Assembly: GCA_016703625.1 (NCBI GenBank)
Contig: JADJBP010000009.1
Span: 1-64,000 of the forward strand
Direction of reading: 5' to 3'
DNA: 64,000 nucleotides
From: Chitinophagaceae bacterium
GTDB taxonomy: Bacteria; Bacteroidota; Bacteroidia; Chitinophagales; Chitinophagaceae
Shown here in pieces: positions 17,562-28,743 of this stretch; position 1 is the first letter of the stretch; each line of letters begins with the position of its first letter. Below the pieces are notes generated by a model. The model worked only from the letters and a program-made list of their open reading frames with translations. It searched no databases and was not told the DNA's origin. Both the position numbers and the translations under genes were made by a program.

Positions 17562-18831
17562 CCAGTACCAAATATTCCCAGGGTTGCATTTTTATAAACC
17601 CGCCGGGCGACAGGTAAGCGGTTGTTTTATCAAAAACATTCAAATACGTTCCATCCACAAGCCGGTCTTTAATGACCAGCCCGGTTCTTTCATTGCTTAC
17701 ATTCAAAAACACCAGCACTTCATCCTGTTCATACTTACGCAAATAAGCCATACTGTTCTTGCCGCCTTCTGTAAGTATGTGAAAGGTGCTTACTGCGGCA
17801 TCTGCAGCACGCAGTGCCGGGTTTTGTTTATGCAAAGCCAGCAGTGTTTTATAAAAATCATGCAAACCGAATTCGCCGGTCCACGCTACCGGGTCCTTAT
17901 CAAAGAACTTCAGTCGTTTTAAGTTGGGCATTTCCTGGCCGCTGTAGATCATCGGTATCCCGTTCCAGGTACAACTGAATACAGCGAGGGCTTTTGCCAT
18001 TTCGCCATACTTTTCATATTCGGTTCCGTTCCAGGTATTTTCATCATGGTTGGATGTAAAATACATACGATAAGCCGTACCCGGAAAATCGGTATCGTAT
18101 TTTGCAAGCACATCGTATAAACCGTTGAGGTTTACCTGGCCCTTGTAAAAATTTTCGGTGATGTGCATCCATTCCCAGGTAAAACTGGCATCAAAAACCT
18201 CATGGTAACTGACCTCTTCCGATTCGGCCAGCCAGAACAGCCCGGGCTTTAATGGCTCAATGGCGGTTCTTGCTTTTTTCCAGAAATGCAGCGGTGTTAA
18301 ATGTGCCAGGTCGGCCCGGAAACCATCAATATCAAAACCGGTGACCCAGTATTGCATGGCATCGATCATGGCATCCTGCTGGGCGGCATTGTGGTGATCG
18401 ATCTGTATCACATCCGTCCAGTCGTATGGCGACTTAAAATTCCCCTGCTCATCCCTTTCAAAATAAGCAGGATGGTCTTTGGTCCATACATGATCCCAGG
18501 ATGCATGATTGGCAACCCAGTCCATGATCACTTTCATACCCAATGCATGTGCCTGGCTGACCAGGTTTTTAAAATCTGCTGCAGTACCAAATTCGGGATT
18601 AATGCCCTTATGGTCCATGATGGAATAATAACTGCCCAGGCTGCCTTTCCGGTTAATTTTTCCAATGGGATGAACGGGCATGAACCAGAGTACCTCTACG
18701 CCCATATCCTGTAACCTGGACAATGATCCGGCAAAGGCATTAAAAGTTCCTTCAGGACTGTATTGCCGGATATTTACTTCATAAATATTGGTGTTTGCCA
18801 CCCAGCCTGCCCTTTTATAAATGGTATGCAT
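17545..18831 (-). CDS. GH13 alpha-amylase-family glycosidase
   Basis: 428 residues, no signal peptide, so cytoplasmic. The GH13 regions appear in order: DWVANHAS (region I), GFDIDGFRADLAHL with the nucleophile Asp (region II), FWLAESEE with the acid/base Glu (region III) and FTSNHDENTW with the third Asp (region IV). The N-terminus IYEVNIRQYSPEGTF is the usual entry to the barrel, and the C-terminal beta domain contains YEQDEVLVFLNVSNE. It likely hydrolyses intracellular alpha-glucans or maltodextrin; exact specificity is not readable. It is convergent with the Deg protease gene. Confidence 0.9.
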   Translation of the reverse strand: MHTIYKRAGWVANTNIYEVNIRQYSPEGTFNAFAGSLSRLQDMGVEVLWFMPVHPIGKINRKGSLGSYYSIMDHKGINPEFGTAADFKNLVSQAHALGMKVIMDWVANHASWDHVWTKDHPAYFERDEQGNFKSPYDWTDVIQIDHHNAAQQDAMIDAMQYWVTGFDIDGFRADLAHLTPLHFWKKARTAIEPLKPGLFWLAESEEVSYHEVFDASFTWEWMHITENFYKGQVNLNGLYDVLAKYDTDFPGTAYRMYFTSNHDENTWNGTEYEKYGEMAKALAVFSCTWNGIPMIYSGQEMPNLKRLKFFDKDPVAWTGEFGLHDFYKTLLALHKQNPALRAADAAVSTFHILTEGGKNSMAYLRKYEQDEVLVFLNVSNERTGLVIKDRLVDGTYLNVFDKTTAYLSPGGFIKMQPWEYLVLVKIKE

Positions 18832-18963
18832 ACCCGTATCGGATTAAGTTCAGTAATTAAGATCAAATGTACACCCTGCTTTTTAATTGATGCATATGCC
18901 TGTATTTAAACTGAAGCTGTTTTTTAAACAGGCTGCCGGCCATCATTTTACACAGCAACCCTG

Positions 18964-18971
18964 TACCTTTG
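18964..18971 (+). promoter_or_regulatory. -7 promoter element of ispH
   Basis: TACCTTTG matches the Bacteroidota -7 consensus TAnnTTTG and lies 18 bases before ATG 18990, implying a very short leader. It supports starting ispH at 18990, not at the upstream non-ATG codon 18969. A -33 element is not clear. Confidence 0.5.
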
Positions 18972-18989
18972 CAGCTGTTATACTTTACC

Positions 18990-20219
18990 ATGAAACAATT
19001 TGATGTTCCGATCATTTACCGAAGCCCTTTAATAGCGGCTATCAAGAACAAACGCAGGCTGCAGGATAAGATGAAAAAAGATTTCAATCCTACCCTGCTT
19101 GATTTTGGCCCGCTGCAGATTTACCTGGCCCGCCATTTTGGTTTTTGTTATGGCGTTGAAAATGCCATTGAGATCGCATTCCGTACCATTGAACAAAACC
19201 CCGGAAAGCGCATATTCCTGTTGAGTGAAATGATCCATAACCCGCAGGTAAATGCCGACCTGCTGGAAAAAGGCGTGCGGTTTTTACAGGATACCAACGG
19301 CAAACAGGTGATCCCTTTTGAATCATTGACCAAAGATGATATTGTGATCATTCCGGCATTTGGAACCACGCTGGACATTGAAAAAAAACTGAAGGATACC
19401 GGTATCAAAACCGAGCAATACAATACCACCTGCCCGTTCGTGGAAAAAGTATGGAACCGCAGCGAACAGATCGCAAAGAACAACTACACGGTAGTGGTAC
19501 ATGGTAAACCAACCCATGAAGAAACGAGGGCAACATTTTCGCATGCATCGGTACATACAGCAACCATTATTGTTAATGATATGGCAGATGCCGTTGCCCT
19601 GGCCAGATACATGACCGGTGAAAAGAACAGCGACCGGTTTGCTGCTGAATTTGCCGGTAAATTTTCTGAAGGGTTTGATGTTTCCAAAGACCTGGAAAGG
19701 ATCGGTGTTGTTAATCAAACCACCATGCTGGCGGGCGATACGCAGGAGATCGCTGATTTTTTAAAACAGGTAATGCTTACCAGGTACAACCTGGATGAGA
19801 ACAGGATCAGCGAACGGTTTGCCGATACCAGGGATACGCTTTGTTATGCCACCCATGATAACCAATCAGCCGTGTACGGTTTGCTGGAAACAGAAGCCGA
19901 CCTGGCCATTGTTGTTGGCGGCTACAACAGCAGCAACACTTCTCACCTGGTGGAATTGTGTGAGGCCAGGCTGGCCACCTATTTTATCAATGATGCAGAA
20001 AAAATAATTTCGGGATCACAGATCCGGCATTTTGATCTTCATAATAAGATGGAGATGATCACAGGCCATTTCCTGCCGCAAAAAGATCCGGTTAAAATTT
20101 TAATGACCAGCGGCGCCAGTTGTCCCGATGCCCTGGTGGAAGGCGTGATAGAAAAGATCAGTTCCTTTTTTAGTTCAGGAAAAAATACGGATGCGCTGGT
20201 ACATGAATTCAGCCATTAA
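18990..20219 (+). CDS. ispH: 4-hydroxy-3-methylbut-2-enyl diphosphate reductase
   Basis: 409 residues from ATG 18990 (MKQFDVPIIYRSPL). The three cluster-binding cysteines are visible in HFGFCYGVENAIEIA, NTTCPFVEKVW and SGASCPDALVEGVI. HGKPTHEETRATFS and VVGGYNSSNTSHLVE are the conserved substrate loops. This is the last enzyme of the MEP isoprenoid pathway, producing IPP and DMAPP through a [4Fe-4S] centre. It is longer than the about 310-residue E. coli enzyme, as in many Bacteroidota, with an N-terminal extension of about 45 residues. ispD of the same pathway lies at 36873. Confidence 0.94.
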   Translation: MKQFDVPIIYRSPLIAAIKNKRRLQDKMKKDFNPTLLDFGPLQIYLARHFGFCYGVENAIEIAFRTIEQNPGKRIFLLSEMIHNPQVNADLLEKGVRFLQDTNGKQVIPFESLTKDDIVIIPAFGTTLDIEKKLKDTGIKTEQYNTTCPFVEKVWNRSEQIAKNNYTVVVHGKPTHEETRATFSHASVHTATIIVNDMADAVALARYMTGEKNSDRFAAEFAGKFSEGFDVSKDLERIGVVNQTTMLAGDTQEIADFLKQVMLTRYNLDENRISERFADTRDTLCYATHDNQSAVYGLLETEADLAIVVGGYNSSNTSHLVELCEARLATYFINDAEKIISGSQIRHFDLHNKMEMITGHFLPQKDPVKILMTSGASCPDALVEGVIEKISSFFSSGKNTDALVHEFSH

Positions 20220-20674
20220 TGAACAGGGGTGTTTCATTTTCCTTCAAAATTTTATAGCATTTTTCAAAAAGAGCCCCCGTTTTACAGGGGGACATCTTTT
20301 GTTTGTGCTTGGTTATCGGATTATTTTAATGATTTGATTGTTTTATACAGTGGATCTTTCTTTATTGTTTACATAAAACAGGCTTTTAAAAACTACAACC
20401 TGCCCGGCATAACAAAAAGCCCTGACTTTAAAAAGGATTGGATAGCGCTGTTAAGCGGTTATGTGTATTGTAAATCGAAGGAATTGGAGTTGCAGTGATA
20501 TTTTAAAACATGCTTTTCATGTTCCTGCCTGAACTGAATATGGAAGTGTAGATGTTTTTTGAGGGATACTGAACCGGTGTTTATTAAGGGGTAAGCAGTA
20601 CAAATTTATAAAAAATTTTAAATAATCCAAGTATTGATTTTAATGCCAGGGTAACAGCACAGGATATCAGCTGT
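20220..20674. other. Intergenic, terminator-like hairpin and no firm gene
   Basis: Just after ispH, CCCCC (20274-20278), a loop GTTTTACA and GGGGG (20287-20291) form a hairpin followed by a T-rich stretch, a plausible terminator. An open frame at 20229-20498 (89 codons) has no recognisable domain, and its N-terminal part would translate through the hairpin. I do not call it a gene. Confidence 0.5.
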
Positions 20675-21363
20675 TTAGGCTTTGTTTTTAATTGCATGTT
20701 GGGCAAAATCCAATGCTTTTTTAAATTGTTCCTCCATACTTAAATTGCTGTTATCAATCTCTATGGCATCTTTGGCTTTCCGCAAAGGGCTGATCTCCCG
20801 GTTGGAATCAATATAATCACGCATTTCAAGATTATTCTTTACTTCTTCGATGGTGATGTTCGGGTTTTTAAGATAAGTTCTTTAAAACGGCGCTCTACCC
20901 TTACGGCGGCATCGGCTGTCATAAATATCTTAAGTTCTGCATCGGGAAAAACCGTGGTACCGATATCCCTTCCGTCCATCACGATCCCCTTTTGCTCACC
21001 CATTTTTTGCTGCTGGGCCACGGCAAATGTGCGCACTTCCTTAATGGCCGCCACTTCACTTACTTTTTCGGCGATCACCAGGTCCCTGATCAAATATTCC
21101 ACATTCTCTTCATTCAGGTAGATCTCTGATTGCCGGGATGTATCATTGAACTTAAAAGCAATGGTAATTTCGTTCGGCGCTTCGGTTACTTCACCGGTAT
21201 CATTCCAGTTTACCTGGTTGCGCAAAAAATACAAAGTGATGGCACGGTACATGGCACCACTGTCGATATAGGCATAGCCAAGTGCTTTGGCGAGTTGCTT
21301 TGCCAGGGTACTTTTTCCGCAGGAGGACCAGCCATCAATTGTCACAATAATTTTTCCTTTCAT
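20675..21363 (-). CDS. cmk: Cytidylate kinase, one frameshift
   Basis: About 229 residues after repair, from ATG 21363 (MKGKIIVTIDGWSSCGKSTL). P-loop GWSSCGKS, the CMP-binding YIDSGAMYRAITLYFL, and MDGRDIGTTVFPDAELKIF with the GRD motif are all present. A T5 run at 20865-20869 lacks one base. Restoring it gives ILKNPNITIEEVKNNLEMRD and continues with DYIDSNREISPLRKAKDAI to a stop at 20675. The kinase phosphorylates CMP and dCMP. The next gene in the same direction is clpC-side, beyond the T9SS protein; no operon partner is obvious. Confidence 0.93.
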
Positions 21364-21413
21364 GTTCCCGCAAAAATGGTTCAAAAAAATGCGAATTCAA
21401 AATGAAATTAAAA

Positions 21414-21440
21414 AATGCCTTTCAATGATTGAAAGGCATT
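21414..21440 (-). terminator. Terminator of the T9SS protein gene
   Basis: AATGCCTTTCAAT and ATTGAAAGGCATT form a perfect 13-base stem around a single G. On the minus strand it is followed by a T-rich run (TTTTTTAATT), about 40 bases after the stop of the large surface protein. Confidence 0.8.
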
Positions 21441-21482
21441 ATTGCGTAGTCAGGGAGGCTCATAGCCTGGGGTAAGCGTATC

Positions 21483-24400
21483 TTAGTTGAATAATACGAT
21501 CTTTTGAGTGTGCAGGTTGTTGTTGATCTGAACCTGTATAAAGTAAGATCCATTGCTGAACCTTGAAAGGTTTGACAGGCTGATCACATTATTTCCTTTT
21601 GATGCCTTTTGTTTCTGAACAAATACAATCTTTCCTGTATTATCCAGCATTCTCAGGTCGGCAGTTGTTTCTGTTTCACTGTTAAATCTTACCTGGATAT
21701 TACTGGTGGCAGGATTAGGTGAAATGGATAGCTGTATCCTGGTTTGTGTATTTTTAATGATCACCAGGTTACTGTATTTTATTTCTCCTGCTTTACCGAT
21801 CACCTTAAGCCTGTAATAAATAATTTCGTTACTGATACCGCTTATATCATCAGTAAATCCAAAGCTTTGTTCTGCGTGTAAGTTTACCGGTCCCTGTACA
21901 TTACCAACTTTAGAATAATTGATATTGTTTACACTCCGTTCAACTTCAAAACGATCAATTTCTTTTGCGGCTATGATTGTCCAGCTTAGCGGCACCTGGT
22001 TCTTTTGCAGCACACCTGTAAAGCTTAAAAACTCTACCGGGAGTACAAACCCAACAGAACGCCAGTCCCTGTCGGATTGATAACTGTTTGTTTTTTGAAC
22101 AGTAGTTCTTGAGCCAGGGGCAGCATCACCGGTAAAGTTGCCTCCATTACCCATCCGGTATGAAGTTCCTTTGATATTGGTTACCGAGGTCAATGAATCA
22201 AAACGGTTATCAAGGCCATCCCCATCTGTATCCAGCCCGGTTAAGGTTACATCATCATTCTGTTCTCCGTCCAGGTTAAAATCATTTCCTTCTACCCTGT
22301 CATCAGCCCGTCGCCATCGGTATCCGTTATCCCTGTAATCCGGTGTAGCATCTGCATCATGGTCGTACACAAATATGCCTGAGCCACTGAATGCTGCGGG
22401 TAGATTATCGTATGGGTTCATCAATCCGTCGCCGTCGGTATCAACCAAAGTAGGCAATAAATAACCGGCAGTAGATTGTCCTTCTATATTATCAGGTATC
22501 CCGTCATCATCAGCATCTATATCCAGGTAATCGGGATTACCAACTCCATCCGAATTCGGGAGGTTTAAAGAAGCGAAACCGGAAACATTTACTGACCATC
22601 CGTTGGTAGCCAAAGCTCCATCTGCCAAACCATTATAATTTGCATCGGGCAAACCTGCTTCTATCACATCTGCAATTCCGTCACCATCACTATCCAGGTC
22701 GTAGGCATTGGGCCTGAGGTCCCTGTCTTTATTTTTATTGGGCCAGTTATCCGCCCTTCCATCAACAGGGGTTAATATCAAGACCGGTCAATAATAAAGC
22801 TGATGCCAAAATATAACTGTCAGCTATACCGTCGCTGTTTGCATCGGCAAATCCATCGATCCTGCCATCATTATTAGCATCCGTTCCCAATGCTTCCACC
22901 AGATCGGGGATGCCGTCATTATCACTATCCGTATCCAAATAATTTGGAATACCATCCCCATCAAGATCCAGATTACCCAAACCATTACCCGAACCCTGCA
23001 CACCTGTATTATTGGCATCTACATTCTGAGATAAACCGTCATTGTCGGTATCCACATAGTTATCAATGATACCGTCGCCATTGGTATCCACACCATATGA
23101 TTCCGCCACATCGGGTATACCATCATTATCACTGTCCAGGTCATATTGATTGGGAATACCGTCATTATCTTTATCCGCATTATCATTCACTCCATCGCCG
23201 TTGGTATCCACAAAACCGGGAAAATCCGTATCATAAAAATTGGGGATACCGTCATTATCAGAATCAGCACCATAATCAAAATTATCGTTTACCCCATCCA
23301 GGTTGGTATCTGCATAACCCGGGTAAAGCGGATCCTTCCAGTTAGGAATTCCATTTGTATTATGATCCTGCAGGGCAAGGGGATTATTAAATTCCACATA
23401 ATCCGGTATGCCGTCATTATCATCATCAATATCTATACAAATGGTTATGATGACTGCTATTCTTGCAGTGTCGGAACATCCCTCGCCATTGGTATAATAT
23501 GCCCAGTAGATACCTGATGCAGTTACCGGTGCATAAGGGTTAAAAATGTTTGCCGGTATAAAAGGCTTTGCCGAATAAAAAGTATAGCCAGCATATTTCC
23601 ACCAGGGCAGTGTAATATTTACAGTAGCACATTTATTTACCAGCAATGTATCTTTAGGCGTAAAACACGTACCGGATAAGGGAAGAATAACCGGCCCTTT
23701 GATGATACAACCGGAATTGATCACACCACTTGAATCAAAAAGCGGGCTACCGGATAATCTACCCGAATAATTTATTGTTGCACTGTTCCTTAATGATCCT
23801 ACGCAACTAACAATCTTACAGGCAGAAGCTGATACCACTTTAAATTCCACATTACTTCCTACGCCCGGGCCTATTTTACCACCTGCAGCCGAATTTGCAC
23901 CAACCCCTAAACGGAATAATATCCGGTTATTGGTAACATCATAATCGGCTTCATCATCGCCCAAAGCATCTGTTTTAGCTACTCCGCCGATCCTGATACT
24001 GCCGGGCATATATGTTGTTCCTGCCGGCAGATTATCGGTGATGACCGTATTGGTACTTGAGTCGTTACCTGAGTTTGTAAAATTGATCTGGTACAGCAAA
24101 CTGTCGCCGGGCAAAAACGCCCCTCCATTAATATCTGTTGCTGTTTTATCAAATGCAAAGGTTGGGTTATACTGTGATATGGATGTGGTTAAAATATGTG
24201 CGATGACCATCTCCTGCGGGGAAGCAAACCTAACAGTGGCCGAGGTTTTACTGTTACCTAACTGCGCGTTGCCGGCATTAGGCATATCAAGGATACTGGC
24301 ATCATACCCCAGCGTATTATTAAATGCCAGGATTCCGGGTGGTTACCACGGCACCCTTTATAGGAAATAGCACTGTTCCACATGCGGTCTCCGTCATAAG

Positions 24401-25275
24401 CAACCGCTCCCAGTTCACAACTGACCGGGCCCGTGGGCGGTGTTAAGAAACCACTGATGCTTACGTCTACCGGGGCATTACCTGATTCCACCACGGCACA
24501 TCCATCAAACACGGTGAGGTTACGCGATGGCAAAGAAGGATTGGCATATGCTATAACAAGCGTCCAGCCTCCATAAGCATTGTCTTTGTTTAATGGTGGC
24601 ACCACGTTGGCAACAGTATAAGTACCATTGGGATTTGTGGCATTCACCAATGCTGTAATATCAGCAAAACACTGAAAGCCGGTATACATAAAACCCGTTG
24701 GGTTTGATGAGTTATAGTAATCAGTTTGAGTTGAAGTAATGTTGATATAAGAAGCTGCCCCGGGTAACTTTAATTTAACGGAGGTTTCGCCGGTGATCCA
24801 GGATGTACTTTCATCTCCACTTCCTTCACCTGAAACAGGTTGCCTGCCCTGAACTATAGCCATATTTACCGGCCCCGTTAACCGGCACCGCACCTGTATT
24901 CCAGGTTGAGGCATTTACAGTAAGCCGGATTGTTTCCAGTCATTACCAACCGGGCATCATTTGCCGGAGTTGCATCCTGTTGCATGATAATTCCATACAG
25001 TTCCAAAGGGCCATTTTGGAGGTAAGGGATTATCAACATCAATATTAATCCCTTTCCATCGTCATCCATCCTTGGAACCGGTTGGAGGCAGTTCGCCGGT
25101 TCCGGGATTCCGGCACCAACACCAGACGTGGAAATGATACTGTTGGAAACATAAACAATATTTCCTTTCACGGAAGGATTATAGTATCTCGGTGTAAATG
25201 CACGCAGTATCTGTGCATTGGTTACTGAACATTTAACAGTAAAATAGTGATCAAAAGGGGTACAATTCTTTTCAT
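21483..25275 (-). CDS. Large T9SS-exported surface protein with calcium-binding type-3 repeats, many frameshifts
   Basis: Repaired length is about 1,260 residues. Signal peptide from 25275 (MKRIVPLLITI). Then a beta-rich domain (GYDASILDMPNAGNAQLGNS), a DUF11-like domain (FDKTATDINGGAFLPGD, NTVITDNLPAGTTYMPGS), and about fifteen thrombospondin-type-3 Ca2+ repeats of the form D-x-D-x-D-G-I-P-D/N (for example LDSDNDGIPDVAES). Last comes a type A T9SS sorting domain (about ISPNPATSNIQVRF ... GSYFIQVQINNN). Breaks I can place: a missing base near 25237, several around 24850-25000, two extra bases near 24310-24350, an extra G in 22768-22771, and a compensating pair between about 22300 and 22335. 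It is exported to the cell surface; ligand unknown. Confidence 0.85.
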
Positions 25276-25508
25276 GATTTCCAGATTTTTAAGTTTCTGG
25301 CTTTTCAAAAAGAATATGGGGGGCTTAAGAAGGATAAAAACGATTTATTTAAAATTCTGTTATGTTACTTTAAACGAATCCTTTGTAACAATTTAAATGT
25401 TGTGATTGGTGACAGGTCAGATGATCATACTACTTGGTAAAATCATCCCTGTCAAATAAGGGAAGAAACACGTGAAAGACAGTAAAATTACTATTCTGTT
25501 AGGGGACA

Positions 25509-25546
25509 CAAATATATCTAAAACTTATTTTAGATTTCCAAACAAA
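25509..25546 (-). promoter_or_regulatory. Promoter candidate for the T9SS surface protein
   Basis: On the minus strand -7 TATATTTG (25509-25516) and -33 TTTG (25539-25542, with a second copy at 25543-25546) match the Bacteroidota pattern with about 22 bases between. This implies a leader of about 230 bases before the start at 25275. Nothing else was recognised in the 25276-25642 spacer. Confidence 0.45.
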
Positions 25547-25642
25547 TGACCAAATTTTTTCAGAAACCGTAAAACAATTCTATAAGTTAATTATACATTT
25601 TCAACGAATTAAAAAACCCATTTCTAAATCAATATATAATAA

Positions 25643-25672
25643 AATGCCATCCCGGCATAGGCGGGATGGCAT
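25643..25672 (-). terminator. Terminator of clpC
   Basis: ATGCCATCCCG, a seven-base loop and CGGGATGGCAT form an 11-base perfect stem. On the minus strand the stem is followed by TTTATTATA. It lies about 27 bases past the clpC stop. Confidence 0.85.
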
Positions 25673-25698
25673 CAATTAAACTTTGTTACTTGGAATTT

Positions 25699-28232
25699 TT
25701 ATACCTCGGACTTTTTCTCCTTTTTCTTCTCTTCCTCTTTAAAGGTGAATTTGACCTTTCTCGGCCGTTTCATCCAGCTCTGCAACCATTACATCGCCGT
25801 TCTTGATATTCATGTTCAAGATCTCTTCTGCCAAAGGATCTTCCAGGTATTTTTGAATGGCCCGGTGCAAAGGCCTTGCGCCAAACTGGGAATCATACCC
25901 TTTATCTGCAATAAAATTCCTTGGCCTTTTCGGTTAATTCCATGGATAAACCGAGGTTGGTGAGCCTTTTCTTTACACCCTGCATTACAATATCAATGAT
26001 CTCAAAAATATTTTCCCGGGTGAGCGAGTTAAATACCACCACATCATCGATCCTGTTTAAAAACTCGGGACTGAATGTACGTTTCAGCGCTTTTTCGATC
26101 ACCGCCTTATTATTCTCATCTGCATTTTCCATCCGGTTGGCAGTGGCAAATCCCACACCATCGCCAAAATCCTTTAACTGGCGGGCGCCGATATTGGAGG
26201 TCATGATGATCAGTGTATTTTTAAAATCAATTTTGCGGCCCATGCCATCAGTCAGCAGCCCGTCATCCAGCACCTGCAATAAAATATTGTAGATATCCGG
26301 GTGTGCTTTTTCTATTTCATCCAGCAGGATAACACAATAGGGTTTGCGGCGTACTTTTTCGGTCAGCTGGCCGCCTTCTTCATAACCCACATGCCCGGAG
26401 GTGCACCGATCAAACGGCTTACGGTGAATTTCTCCATGTATTCACTCATATCTATCCGGATCAATGCATCATCACTGTCGAACATATGCCGGGCAAGCGC
26501 CCGTGCCAGTTCGGTTTTACCTACGCCGGTGGGGCCAAGGAAAATGAATGTACCGATCGGTTTTTTAGGATCCTTCAATCCTACCCGGTTACGCTGTATG
26601 GCTTTCACCACTTTTGAAATGGCTTCATCCTGCCCTACCACTGCTCCCTGCAGGTCGGTGGCCATGCGGCGCAGTTTATCTGTTTCGGCCTGTACCATCC
26701 GTTTAACCGGGATACCCGTCATCATACAAACCACTTCGGCAATATCTTCTTCTTCTATGGGAAACCGTTTGTGTTTGCTTTCTTCTTCCCAAACATTTTT
26801 GGCAGCTTCCAGTTCTTCCTGCAAACGCTTTTCTGTATCCCGCAGCGAGGCAGCTTCCTCAAAACGCTGGCTCTTCACCACTTTATTCTTTTCCAGTTTT
26901 ATGTCTTCGATCTTTTTCTCCAGGTCAATGATCTCTTCCGGCACATTGATATTCTTGATGTGCTTTCTTGCACCTACTTCATCCAGCACGTCAATGGCCT
27001 TGTCGGGCAACAGGCGGTCGGTCATATACCGGTCGCTGAGTTTAACACAGGCCTCAATGGCTTCCCTGCTGTAGGTTACATTGTGGTAATCTTCGTATTT
27101 GCTTTTAATATTGTTGAGTATTTCAATGGTCTCATCAACCGAAGGCTGCTCAACAATTACTTTCTGAAAACGGCGGTCGAGTGCTCCGTCCTTTTCAATA
27201 TGCATGCGGTATTCATCCAAAGTAGAAGCACCTATACATTGCAGTTCGCCCCTGGCCAGTGCCGGTTTAAAGATATTGGAAGCATCCAGCGATCCGCTGG
27301 CACCGCCTGCACCTACAATAGTATGTATCTCATCAATAAATTGTTCTTTTCCAGTTCATTCATGATGGCTTTCATCCTTTCTTCAAACTGGCCCCGGTAT
27401 TTGGTACCGGCAACCAGGGCTGCCAGGTCAAGGCTTACAACTCGCTTATCAAATAAAACACGGGATACCTTGCGCTGTACAATCCGCAATGCCAAACCCT
27501 CTACGATAGCGGTTTTACCCACGCCGGGTTCACCTATGAGAATTGGATTATTCTTTTTACGGCGCGATAATATCTGTGATACCCTTTCTATCTCCACTTC
27601 CCTTCCCACGATCGGATCCAGGGAACCGTTCTCTGCAAGCCGGGTAATATCCCTGCCAAAATTATCCAGTACGGGTGTTTTTGTTTTGGGTTGATTGGCC
27701 GCACCGGGACGCTGCGGTTTTTGTGCACCGTATTGTTTTCTTTCTTCATCAAAATCATCATCGCCTTCATCACTGAATTCGGCTGCCGGCGGATTACTGG
27801 TAACAAAACCGAGTTCGTTCTTGAACACATCGTAATCCACATCAAACTGGTTCAATATCTGTGTGGCAATATTTTCTTTGTTCTTGAGGATGGAAAGCAT
27901 CAGGTGTTCACTCTCCACCAGCGCACTTTTTTGTGCCTTGGCTTCCAGCACAGTAATGCGTATTACTTTTTCGGCCTGCTTGGTAAGGGGAAGCGAGTTG
28001 ATGTTTGCAATGTTCTTCCCGGTCTTGTCCTTTACGGCTATCTCAATCTCCTTGCGCAGTTCAAAAGGTCGATGTTGAGTGATTTCAAGATTTTAACTGC
28101 TGTATTTTCTCCGTCACTGATCAAACCCAAAACCAGGTGTTCTGTTCCAATAAAATCGTTCCCCAACCTGAGCGCTTCTTCCCGGCTGTATGAGATTATT
28201 TCTTTTACCTGGGCTGAAAAATTATTATCCAT
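25699..28232 (-). CDS. clpC: ATP-dependent Clp protease ATPase subunit ClpC, about five breaks
   Basis: An AAA+ unfoldase of about 840 residues that feeds ClpP. N-domain from MDNNFSAQVKEIISYSREEA; first AAA module with GEPGVGKTAIVEGLA; middle coiled-coil (about RFEEAASLRDTEKRLQEELE); second module with GPTGVGKTELARALA, LLDEIEKAHPDIYN and SRLIGAPPG. Breaks: T missing at 28063-28066 (NIDLFELRKEIEI); a larger loss near 27343-27347, where the Walker B strand before FIDEIHTIVGAGG lacks several residues; one base missing near 26390 (APPGYVGYEEGG); one extra at 25913-25916 (KEFIADKGYD); and probably one extra near 25755, after which an acidic/basic tail EEEKKKEKKSEV ends at 25699. Without that last correction it stops at 25739. 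Confidence 0.92.
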
Positions 28233-28308
28233 TTTATATTGAATTTAGCTTGTACAATGATAACGATTATTTCAAAGATATAGTTTGCAGTAATGCCGAA
28301 ATGTTAAT

Positions 28309-28622
28309 ATGTTCAAAAGTAAAAAACTGTTTTGAACCAATTGTTGCTTGGATACCTGCAAAAAGACATACCGCATGTAGTTTTAAAAATGGATGCCGTG
28401 CAATCTGTTGATGAAGCCATGGCCGAAAACATTGCCGGCATTCAACAGCAATTTTATGAAAAGAACTGTTCTTTTGTAATAGTTCCTGCAACCTTCAGGG
28501 AGTGGAAAGATATTTGACCGGAAAGATTTTTTGATGGGATGAATATAACGCCATCCGAAAGTGAAGCATGGGATATTGTACAGATGGAAGAGATCGAAAG
28601 GGAGTTGCTGGGAGATGATTGA
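28309..28622 (+). CDS. STAS-like small protein upstream of rnz, frameshift and internal stop
   Basis: About 104 codons. The sequence NQLLLGYLQKDIPHVVLKMD, then AENIAGIQQQFYEKNCSFVI and, after an in-frame TGA at 28515-28517, GMNITPSESEAWDIVQMEEI, resembles the anti-sigma-antagonist (STAS)-like protein that commonly precedes ribonuclease Z in Bacteroidota. An A run at 28321-28326 probably lacks one base, linking ATG 28309 (MFKSKK) to the main frame. The TGA is in frame with what follows, so it is either a base substitution or a compensating indel pair. The family call is tentative. Confidence 0.5.
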
Positions 28623-28743
28623 GAGGTTGGAAGTTGGAAGTTTGAGGTTTTCGTGTAAACATCACGCTATTGCAAAGAACCAACCTTGCAGAACTTTAAT
28701 CATTCAAACCAGATAAACACACTCAAAATATAAAACATTCAAT

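Noticed and set aside
20229..20498. 89-codon open frame after ispH
   Set aside because: It has no domain or signal, its N-terminal part overlaps a terminator-like hairpin, and its composition is not protein-like.
23097..23517. Histidine/isoleucine-rich frames on the plus strand
   Set aside because: They are antisense shadows of the D-x-D-x-D-G calcium repeats in the T9SS protein.
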